Source: Puia dinghuensis
Lineage (GTDB): Bacteria > Bacteroidota > Bacteroidia > Chitinophagales > Chitinophagaceae
Length of the DNA: 5,726 bases
Direction: 5' to 3'
Assembly (NCBI GenBank): GCA_026224995.1
Contig: JAMFRX010000714.1
Coordinates: 1-5,726, forward strand
In this document: positions 1-5,012 of the stretch, in pieces
Position numbering within the stretch: position 1 is the first letter of the stretch
Layout of the letters: every line of letters starts with the position of its first letter
Notes under the pieces: generated by a model
What the model was told of the DNA's origin: nothing
The model's database searches: none
What the model saw: the letters and a program-made list of their open reading frames with translations, nothing else
Translations under genes and position numbers: made by a program

Positions 1-1
1 A

Positions 2-250
2 GGGATGAAGGACTATACCCAGATCTATGTCCGCGCCAGGGCGGAACCTATCCTCACCCTCAGCAACCTGAAATCCTTTTCTTCCAAGCTGCCGGCCGAG
101 GAATTTGTCCGCGTACACCGCAGCTTCATCGTCTCGCTGACCCATATAGACTCCATCGCCCGCAATGAGATCTATATCGGCAAGAAGATCATCCCGATCG
201 GCGATAGCTTCAAGGACGATTTCTACCAGATCATCGAATGGAATAGCTAG
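2..250 (+). CDS. LytTR-family response regulator, C-terminal DNA-binding domain (5' partial)
   Basis: This is the C-terminal end of a two-component response regulator of the LytTR (AgrA/LytR/AlgR) type, which binds DNA through a beta-rich domain. The reading frame is already open at base 2, where a Gly codon precedes the first Met. G-M-K-D-Y is the usual interior sequence of a LytTR domain, so that Met is not the start and the gene begins left of the window. Visible family hallmarks are M-K-D-Y-x-x-I-Y, the P-I-L-T-L-x-x-L-K-S segment, the signature F-V-R-V-H-R-S-F-I-V, and a final I-P-I-G-D-S-F-K-D-x-F. The domain is complete and ends in a short tail. A receiver domain is expected upstream, usually beside a LytS-like histidine kinase, but neither can be seen. 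A stand-alone LytTR transcription factor is possible. The link to the downstream genes is unknown; the 74-base gap contains a new promoter. Confidence 0.93.
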   Translation, partial: GMKDYTQIYVRARAEPILTLSNLKSFSSKLPAEEFVRVHRSFIVSLTHIDSIARNEIYIGKKIIPIGDSFKDDFYQIIEWNS

Positions 251-312
251 CCGCGAAAGCTCCCATAACCCCTGCAAAGGCCATCCGGCGGACCCTATCC
301 CGCAAAACCCCG

Positions 313-320
313 TATCTTTG
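313..320 (+). promoter_or_regulatory. Bacteroidota -7 promoter element for the amidotransferase gene
   Basis: TATCTTTG matches the Bacteroidota -7 consensus TAnnTTTG exactly. Only 4 bases (CACG) separate it from the ATG at 325, so transcription should begin at or next to the start codon. No TTG/TTTG -33 element is apparent at the usual distance upstream. The rest of the 251-324 gap shows no convincing hairpin or T-tract terminator for the LytTR gene. Confidence 0.65.
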
Positions 321-324
321 CACG

Positions 325-1146
325 ATGGTTAGAGTAGCTATTCTCGATCTCTATGAAGGCCAGGCCAACCAGGGCATGCGCTGCATCCGCGAGCTGCTCA
401 CGGAATTCGGCCGCACCCATCAGCTGGACCTGCAATACGACGAATACGAAGTCCGGCTGCAGCAGGAGCTTCCCGACCTTTCTTATGATATTTATATCTC
501 CAGCGGAGGCCCCGGCAGCCCGCTGGACAGCGAAGGCAGCGAATGGGAAGCCGCCTACTGGCGCTGGCTGCAAAAAGTAGAAGACTTCAATAACGCCCCC
601 GCCAACGGCGCGCCTAAGCAGGTACTTTTCATCTGCCACTCGTTTCAGCTGGCCTGCCGCCACTATGCCATCGCCCACGTCACCCACCGCAAGTCGACCG
701 CCTTCGGCGTGTTCCCGGTTCACATGTTGGAAGGCGCCGAAGCCGAACCGGTATTCACCGGCCTCCGCGACCCCTTTTATGCCGTGGACAGCCGCAGCTA
801 CCAGGTGATCCAGCCGGACAACGAACGCCTGGCCCGCATGGGCGGACAGGTACTGGCCATCGAAAAAGAAAGACCCCATGTCCCCCTGGAAAGAGCGATC
901 ATGGCCATCCGCTTTAACGAATATATGATCGGCACTCAGTTCCATCCCGAAGCCGATGCCACCGGCATGAGCATGTACCTGCAGCGCGAAGACCGCAAGA
1001 ATACCGTCGTCGCCGAACATGGAGAAGAAAAATGGCGGAGCATGATCACCCAGCTCAACGACCCCGACAAGATCCGCTGGACCTATTCTCATGTCATTCC
1101 TAACTTTCTGGATTATGCAATAAATTATAGCCACCAAACAGCGTAA
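325..1146 (+). CDS. Class I glutamine amidotransferase-like protein (GMP synthase GATase-domain-like)
   Basis: A 273-residue cytoplasmic protein with a class I (triad) glutamine amidotransferase fold, which in known members hydrolyses glutamine and passes ammonia to a partner enzyme. The first strand is V-A-I-L-D-L-Y (residues 4-10). The oxyanion loop S-S-G-G-P-G-S is at 59-65. The nucleophile is Cys104 in F-I-C-H-S-F-Q, a variant of the usual G-x-C-x-G-x-Q elbow with Ser where Gly is normal. His207 and Glu209 in Q-F-H-P-E complete the triad. It is longer than a bare GATase domain, with a C-terminal extension of about 60 residues. Start choice: ATG at 325 is needed for the first strand, and the next in-frame Met (residue 18) would remove it. 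There is no Shine-Dalgarno. The ATP-grasp gene starts 19 bases downstream, and no synthetase domain is fused. A gamma-glutamyl hydrolase or peptidase role is the main alternative; fold confidence is high, substrate unknown. Confidence 0.88.
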   Translation: MVRVAILDLYEGQANQGMRCIRELLTEFGRTHQLDLQYDEYEVRLQQELPDLSYDIYISSGGPGSPLDSEGSEWEAAYWRWLQKVEDFNNAPANGAPKQVLFICHSFQLACRHYAIAHVTHRKSTAFGVFPVHMLEGAEAEPVFTGLRDPFYAVDSRSYQVIQPDNERLARMGGQVLAIEKERPHVPLERAIMAIRFNEYMIGTQFHPEADATGMSMYLQREDRKNTVVAEHGEEKWRSMITQLNDPDKIRWTYSHVIPNFLDYAINYSHQTA

Positions 1147-1151
1147 CTTTC
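1144..1151 (+). promoter_or_regulatory. Possible internal -7-like element before the ATP-grasp gene
   Basis: TAACTTTC matches TAnnTTTG at all but the last base and lies 14 bases before the ATG at 1166. Its first three bases are the TAA stop codon of the amidotransferase gene. It could give the ligase its own message in addition to read-through. The match is short and the overlap with a stop codon may be chance. Confidence 0.3.
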
Positions 1152-1165
1152 GGTAAAATCTCCCG

Positions 1166-2365
1166 ATGGTACCAGCACTGCGCCAAGCCTTCAATGCCGC
1201 CTTCACCCGGCAGCGCTATGAGCAATTCCTGGCCGACCTGAACAGCCGCTATCCCGGCGCCATAGAATTCCGCATAGCCGAAACACCCATATTCGTACCG
1301 AAGCCCTTTGCCGCGCAATTAAACGACGTCTGTGAGCACATCATCAACCTGATCCTCGAACCCCGGTTCAAGCAATGGACAGAACGCGCCATTCCGGAAA
1401 ACGATCGCGTGGCCGGCGAGAACGACCATCCCCATTTCCTCGTCTTCGACTTCGGCGTATGCGACGACGGCAACGGCGGCTGGCAGCCGCAGCTCATCGA
1501 GATGCAAGGTTTTGCCAGCCTCTACGGCTTCCAGGCCTACTACCCCGAGGTCCTGCGCCGCCACTTTACCATCCCCGACACCTATAGCCAGTACCTCAAC
1601 GGCCTCGACCACGACAGCTATCTCTCCCTGCTACGCGAGACCATCGTCGGCGACTGCCCCCCGGAACAGACGATCCTGCTCGAAATAAAACCACACGAAC
1701 AGAAAACCCGGATAGATTTCTACTGCACCCAGGACTTTCTGGGCATCGTACCAGTATGCCTCACAGAGCTCATACAGGAAGGCCGGCAGCTGTACTATCT
1801 CCACCCTGCCACAGGTAAGAAAATGCCTGTCCGGCGCATCTATAACCGGATCATCTTCGACGAGCTGAACGCCGCAGCGGCCCGCCTTGGCCATAATTAT
1901 GTAGATATCCGCCAGGAATTTAACGTGGAATGGGTAACACATCCCAACTGGTTCTACCGCATCAGCAAGTTCACGCTGCCCTTTATCCACCACCCCTTTG
2001 TACCACCTACCTTCTTCCTCAACGAGCTCAAGCAGCCACCGGCTGACCTGGAGAACTACGTGCTTAAGCCACTGTTCTCCTTTGCCGGCCAGGGAGTGAT
2101 CATCGACGTCCAGCCCGGCGACCTGGAAGTCAAAGACCCGCAGAACTGGATCCTTCAGCGAAAGGTAAAATATGCCGACCTCATCCCGACGCCTGATACC
2201 CCTGCCAAGGCCGAGATCCGCATGATGTATCTATGGAAAGACGGCGCCCCCCGCCCAACCCTGGCCATCAACCTGGCCCGCCTCAGCAAGGGAAAAATGA
2301 TCGGGGTCAGCTTCAACAAAGACAAGGAATGGGTGGGCGGCAGCGTAGGCTTCTTCGAACGGTGA
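1166..2365 (+). CDS. ATP-grasp-like ligase, possibly circularly permuted (glutathionylspermidine synthase-like layout)
   Basis: A 399-residue soluble protein, probably an ATP-dependent carboxylate-amine ligase. The nucleotide-binding half shows F-V-P-P-T-F-F-L-N-E-L (278-288), then Y-V-L-K-P-L-F-S-F-A-G-Q-G-V (298-311), which is the ATP-grasp Lys plus Gly-rich loop. W-I-L-Q-R-K-V (328-334) follows in the hinge region, then E-I-R-M-M-Y (350-355), and R-L-S...V-S-F-N-K...G-G near the end. No canonical E-x-N/D-x-N motif follows. An acidic L-I-E-M-Q-G-F-A-S-L-Y (110-120) instead lies near the N-terminus, and P-V-R-R-I-Y-N-R-I-I-F-D (221-232) resembles the R-R element of permuted ATP-grasps such as glutathionylspermidine synthase. 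This suggests a permuted order, but that is inference. There are no signal peptide or membrane segments. ATG at 1166 has no Shine-Dalgarno. Pairing with the upstream glutamine amidotransferase suggests ammonia transfer to an acyl-phosphate; the substrate is unknown. Confidence 0.78.
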   Translation: MVPALRQAFNAAFTRQRYEQFLADLNSRYPGAIEFRIAETPIFVPKPFAAQLNDVCEHIINLILEPRFKQWTERAIPENDRVAGENDHPHFLVFDFGVCDDGNGGWQPQLIEMQGFASLYGFQAYYPEVLRRHFTIPDTYSQYLNGLDHDSYLSLLRETIVGDCPPEQTILLEIKPHEQKTRIDFYCTQDFLGIVPVCLTELIQEGRQLYYLHPATGKKMPVRRIYNRIIFDELNAAAARLGHNYVDIRQEFNVEWVTHPNWFYRISKFTLPFIHHPFVPPTFFLNELKQPPADLENYVLKPLFSFAGQGVIIDVQPGDLEVKDPQNWILQRKVKYADLIPTPDTPAKAEIRMMYLWKDGAPRPTLAINLARLSKGKMIGVSFNKDKEWVGGSVGFFER

Positions 2366-2379
2366 GACGCCGGAGATGA

Positions 2380-2802
2380 TCAGCTTGCCCCATACACGAA
2401 CAGATAACCATCTGCCTCGAAATACAATTTACTCTCCTCCGGGTCCAGGGCCATAGCGGTGCAGCTCAGCGGCACGGCCAGCGATTGCATTTCCCGGTAA
2501 TGTCCCTGCGACTGCTGCCGGAGGATCGTCAGGCTGCCCGCAGCGCTATAGCAAAAGAGCAGCTGGTTGACCTCATCTACCAGCAAAGCATCCGCCTGGA
2601 GAACCGCCGGGTGATGCCCAATATCCTCCAACGGGCCGAAGACGGCAGCTATCAGCCTTTGCTCTATTGCCGCAGGCAAGGGCGGCTTACGCCGCGTAAG
2701 ATAATCATAGGGCCGGTATCGTGGCTCCCGACCACGAATGAACCGGTGGACGACCAGCATCAGCAAAGCGAAAACGATTACTATCCGGATGATCTTTTCC
2801 AT
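2380..2802 (-). CDS. Small membrane-anchored protein of unknown function with two blade-like repeats
   Basis: I do not recognise a family for this 140-residue protein. Residues 5-19 form one hydrophobic segment (I-I-R-I-V-I-V-F-A-L-L-M-L-V-V) followed by a basic stretch (H-R-F-I-R-G-R), which suggests a single N-terminal anchor. A Pro/Arg-rich linker covers about 25-45. The remainder is beta-like, with two similar units: one with D76, L82, F83, G89 and L91, the other with D120, L126, Y127/F128, G132 and L134. These are 44 residues apart and resemble beta-propeller blades. The frame also extends to a TTG at 2817, but ATG at 2802 is preferred because the TTG lies inside the -7-like element. The gene converges with the ATP-grasp gene (14-base gap) and diverges from the SDR gene. 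An overlapping plus-strand frame at 2485-2814 has no recognisable features. This gene is supported by its coherent membrane segment, its repeats and its promoter. Confidence 0.66.
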   Translation of the reverse strand: MEKIIRIVIVFALLMLVVHRFIRGREPRYRPYDYLTRRKPPLPAAIEQRLIAAVFGPLEDIGHHPAVLQADALLVDEVNQLLFCYSAAGSLTILRQQSQGHYREMQSLAVPLSCTAMALDPEESKLYFEADGYLFVYGAS

Positions 2803-2815
2803 ATTCCCGGATAGC

Positions 2816-2830
2816 AAGATAACGTATCTT
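2816..2830. promoter_or_regulatory. Back-to-back divergent promoter core in an inverted repeat
   Basis: AAGATA-ACG-TATCTT is a perfect 6-base inverted repeat around a 3-base centre. The right arm is part of TATCTTTA (2825-2832), a one-mismatch -7 element on the plus strand, 17 bases before the SDR ATG. The left arm read on the minus strand gives TATCTTGC (2821 down to 2814), a poorer -7 match, 11 bases before the ATG at 2802. Both genes could therefore fire from the same roughly 20 bases. No clear -33 element is seen on either side. The site could also bind a dimeric regulator. Confidence 0.45.
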
Positions 2831-2849
2831 TATTTCTGAATCGATCCCC

Positions 2850-3638
2850 ATGGACCTACAACTCACCGGCAAGACGGCGCTCATCCTGGCCGCCAGTAAG
2901 GGCCTCGGAAAAGCCTGCGCCGCTGCCCTCGCGGCAGAAGGCGCGGACATCGTCATCGGCGCCCGCAACGCAGCGACGCTGGAAAAAACGGCGCAGGAGC
3001 TTCGCGCCCTGGGTAAAGGACGGGTGATGGCCGTCCCCGTAGACGTCAAAGATCCGGCACAGGCCGCAGACATCGTAGCCGCCGCCGCCACTACCTTCGG
3101 CAAGATCGATATCCTGGTGAACAATGCCGGCGGCCCACCCTTCGGTAAATTCGAATCCTTCGACGAAACGGCCTGGCAATCGGCCTTCGAGCTTAGCCTG
3201 CTAAGCACGGTGCGCTTCAGCCGCCTCGTTCTCCCCCACATGCGCAAGACGGGCAGCGGCAGGATCATCAATATCGTGAGCCTCTCCGTAAAGACCTATT
3301 TAGCCAATTCGGTCCTCTCCACCAGTCTGCGCATGGGCGTAGTCGGTATGGCAAAAATGCTGTCCAATGAGCTCGGACCGGATAACATCACCGTCAACAA
3401 TGTCGCACCCGGCACCATCCTCACAGACAGGGTAAGGGAAACAATGCCTGCCGTTACCCCTGGCGGGCCCGGCTTCGACGAATTGCTGGCGCAGCGCGCC
3501 AAAGACATCCCCCTTGGCCGCCTCGGCAAGCCGGAAGAATTAGGAGCCCTCGTGGCCTTCCTTTCCAGCCCCCTGGCCGGCTATATCACGGGCGCCACCA
3601 TCCAGGTGGATGGCGGCGCGGTGAAAAGTCCTTATTGA
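2850..3638 (+). CDS. Divergent SDR-family oxidoreductase lacking the catalytic Tyr-Lys pair
   Basis: A 262-residue short-chain dehydrogenase/reductase with a Rossmann fold, of the length usual for classical SDRs. The cofactor loop is A-A-S-K-G-L-G (14-20), with Ala replacing the usual leading Thr of T-G-x-x-x-G-x-G. N-N-A-G-G is at 91-95, N-N-V-A-P-G-T at 183-189, and the C-terminal G-x-x-I-x-V-D-G-G at 248-256. The active-site stretch runs I-I-N-I-V-S-L-S-V-K (139-148). Where Y-x-x-x-K should follow, it has S-T-S-L-R (157-161), so Tyr is replaced by Ser and Lys by Arg. This resembles the 'beta-ketoacyl-ACP reductase-like' SDR subgroup known to deviate from the catalytic tetrad, so it is a lineage trait rather than a fresh mutation. 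The substrate is unknown, and annotation as FabG would be misleading. The cupin gene follows after 32 bases. ATG at 2850 opens directly on the first strand and has no Shine-Dalgarno. Confidence 0.92.
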   Translation: MDLQLTGKTALILAASKGLGKACAAALAAEGADIVIGARNAATLEKTAQELRALGKGRVMAVPVDVKDPAQAADIVAAAATTFGKIDILVNNAGGPPFGKFESFDETAWQSAFELSLLSTVRFSRLVLPHMRKTGSGRIINIVSLSVKTYLANSVLSTSLRMGVVGMAKMLSNELGPDNITVNNVAPGTILTDRVRETMPAVTPGGPGFDELLAQRAKDIPLGRLGKPEELGALVAFLSSPLAGYITGATIQVDGGAVKSPY

Positions 3639-3649
3639 CCAACTTTATG

Positions 3650-3657
3650 TACCTTCG
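3650..3657 (+). promoter_or_regulatory. -7-like element before the cupin gene
   Basis: TACCTTCG matches TAnnTTTG with one mismatch and lies 13 bases before the ATG at 3671, just after the SDR stop codon. The spacing resembles that of the element before the ATP-grasp gene. It supports the 3671 start over earlier in-frame TTG (3635) and ATG (3647) codons, which precede the element. No -33 element is evident. Confidence 0.38.
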
Positions 3658-3670
3658 GGAAAATTCAGTC

Positions 3671-3985
3671 ATGCAGCATCTGAAGGACATCCCTGTCAAA
3701 CAAATGGTTCCGGGATTTTTCGGCAAAATGGTCCACGGCGACACCAGCTCCCTCGTATTTTGGGACATCAAGGCAGGCAGCCAGGGACCCGAACATCACC
3801 ATGTGCATGAACAGATCACCTACATCGTGGAAGGCGAGCTGGAAATGGTCATCGGCGGTGAGAAATATCTCTTCACCCCGGGCACCGTCCACGTCATCCC
3901 CTCCAATACCGTCCATTCGGCCTATGCTTTGACGGACTGCAAGATCATCGACTCCTTTGCCCCTGCCCGCGACGACTACAGATAA
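3671..3985 (+). CDS. Small single-domain cupin protein
   Basis: A 104-residue protein forming one cupin barrel. Motif 1 is G-P-E-H-H-H-V-H-E-Q-I-T-Y-I-V-E-G-E (39-56), offering His42, His44 (or His46) and Glu47 as metal ligands. Motif 2 is Y-L-F-T-P-G-T-V-H-V-I-P-S-N-T-V-H-S (66-83), with His82 as the fourth ligand. The complete set predicts bound divalent metal (Fe, Mn, Ni or Zn), located in the cytoplasm because no signal peptide is seen. Single cupins of this size include dioxygenases, isomerases and sugar- or polyketide-handling proteins, and sequence alone does not choose between them. The frame is open back to a TTG at 3635 that overlaps the SDR stop, but ATG at 3671 is preferred because it follows a promoter-like element and lies just before the natural start of the domain. 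It sits between the SDR and the CDF genes on the same strand. Confidence 0.88.
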   Translation: MQHLKDIPVKQMVPGFFGKMVHGDTSSLVFWDIKAGSQGPEHHHVHEQITYIVEGELEMVIGGEKYLFTPGTVHVIPSNTVHSAYALTDCKIIDSFAPARDDYR

Positions 3986-3999
3986 AAAAACCGTACTTA

Positions 4000-4992
4000 A
4001 TGGCACATACCCACGATCACGCCCATCCACATACGCATGAACATGACCACGACCATGAACATGAACATAGTCACGACCACGGTCATGGCTTCGGCCACCA
4101 TCACCATCCGGTGAACCTCCAGAATGTCAACCGGGCTTTCGTCATCGGCATCGTCCTGAACTTCCTTTTCGTCGTCATCGAGGTGATCGTAGGCCTTTCC
4201 ATCCATTCCCTTTCCCTGCTGTCGGACGCCGGTCATAACCTGGCCGATGTGGCCTCTCTCGCCATGGCCCTCATCGCCATCCGCCTGCTGAAGATCAAGC
4301 CGACCGACAAATACACCTACGGCTATAAGAAAACGACCATTTTAGTGGCGCTGCTGAATGCTGCTATCCTCCTCCTCTCGATCGGCGCCATCGGCTACGA
4401 AGCCGTGCACCGCCTCATAGAACCCGACCGCCTTCCCCCGCCGGGTAAGATCATTTCCATCGTTGCAGCCATCGGCATCGGGATCAACGCAGTGACGGCC
4501 CTCCTGTTTATGCGTGACAGGGAGAACGACCTTAACGTCCGGGGCGCCTTCCTCCACCTTCTTTCGGACGCCATAGTCTCCGCCGCCCTGGTCATCGGCG
4601 GGGTGATCATCTTCTTTACCCACCTGCACTGGATCGACCCGGTCCTGAGCCTGCTGGTGGCCGTCGTCATCCTCTTCAGCACCTGGCAGCTGCTGCGCGA
4701 TAGCCTCCGCCTCTCACTGGACGGCGTACCAGGCGGCATCGAGATCGGTAAGATCAGGGAGACCATCTCCCGCATCAATGGCGTAAAAGACTTTCACCAT
4801 ATCCACGTATGGGCCATCAGCACCACTGAGAATGCCCTGACGGCCCACCTCTGCGTCGACCGCACCGCGAGCATGGAGTTCATCGAAAAGCTTAAGCACA
4901 CGATCAAGCACGAGCTGCTCCATCAGAAGATCCAGCACGCCACCCTCGAGATCGAAATGGAAGACTCACCCTGCGACGAGCCGGATTGCTGA
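4000..4992 (+). CDS. CDF-family zinc/divalent cation exporter (CzcD/ZitB type) with His-rich N-terminus
   Basis: A 330-residue inner-membrane cation diffusion facilitator, which exports Zn2+ or similar ions in exchange for protons. The first 36 residues hold 18 His, including an unbroken alternation of His at every odd position from 3 to 29 and then four consecutive His (33-36). About six membrane segments follow: roughly 45-66, 70-95, 112-135, 150-171, 184-206 and 212-229. The transport site is His79-x-x-x-Asp83 in segment 2 (S-D-A-G-H-N-L-A-D) and His186-x-x-x-Asp190 in segment 5 (H-L-L-S-D), the H/D, H/D pattern of the Zn-preferring branch. The cytoplasmic C-terminal domain carries H-H-I-H-V-W-A-I-S (266-274) and ends with paired Cys 325 and 330. 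The gene begins 14 bases after the cupin stop and is probably co-transcribed. The A-tract just upstream (3984-3990) fits the A-rich initiation regions common in this phylum. Cobalt or cadmium export is also possible. Confidence 0.96.
   Translation: MAHTHDHAHPHTHEHDHDHEHEHSHDHGHGFGHHHHPVNLQNVNRAFVIGIVLNFLFVVIEVIVGLSIHSLSLLSDAGHNLADVASLAMALIAIRLLKIKPTDKYTYGYKKTTILVALLNAAILLLSIGAIGYEAVHRLIEPDRLPPPGKIISIVAAIGIGINAVTALLFMRDRENDLNVRGAFLHLLSDAIVSAALVIGGVIIFFTHLHWIDPVLSLLVAVVILFSTWQLLRDSLRLSLDGVPGGIEIGKIRETISRINGVKDFHHIHVWAISTTENALTAHLCVDRTASMEFIEKLKHTIKHELLHQKIQHATLEIEMEDSPCDEPDC
4006..4107 (+). repeat. His-X codon repeat tract at the start of the CDF gene
   Basis: This stretch consists of CAT/CAC codons alternating mainly with GAA, GAC or GGT/GGC codons. 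It creates degenerate 6-base units such as GAACAT and GACCAC, with two consecutive identical GAACAT units, then CATCACCAT-type runs at the end. It encodes the metal-buffering tail of the transporter. The repetition is imperfect at the DNA level because both His codons are used, but it could still expand or contract by slippage. Confidence 0.8.
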
Positions 4993-5012
4993 CGCGCCTG
5001 CACAGCCAATCA

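Noticed and set aside
251..312. Terminator or regulatory RNA after the LytTR gene
   Set aside because: The short GCGG/CCGC pairing near 287-303 has no T-tract and is weak; nothing resembling a riboswitch fits in this gap.
295..1206. 303-codon minus-strand open frame, longer than the plus-strand gene it overlaps
   Set aside because: It is antisense to the amidotransferase, which has a full catalytic triad and an exact promoter element. The minus-strand product is low-complexity (Ala/Gly/Val/Phe-rich) with no recognisable motif, a typical by-product of GC-rich codon bias.
2366..2379. Possible bidirectional terminator between the convergent ATP-grasp and small membrane-protein genes
   Set aside because: Only 14 bases separate the stops, and no stem-loop with a T-tract can be drawn there or just inside either gene.
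2485..2814. 109-codon plus-strand frame opposite the small membrane protein
   Set aside because: It has no membrane segment, motif or promoter-like element, and is rich in Arg/Gln as expected of antisense readings. The minus-strand frame has a coherent anchor and internal repeat.
2705..3271. 188-codon minus-strand frame across the SDR start
   Set aside because: It covers the SDR N-terminal half and runs through the divergent promoter region. Its Ser/Arg/Ala-rich sequence has no family features.
3635..3673. Upstream TTG (3635) or ATG (3647) as the cupin start
   Set aside because: The TTG overlaps the SDR stop, and both lie before the -7-like element at 3650. The added residues do not belong to the cupin domain.
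3997..4236. Minus-strand frame with long Met/Val runs resembling a membrane protein
   Set aside because: The Met/Val alternation is simply the reverse complement of CAT/CAC His codons in the transporter tail.
4993..5012. Possible terminator between the CDF and porin genes
   Set aside because: A weak GCTG/CAGC pairing exists but it is only 4 base pairs with no T-run; it is not convincing.
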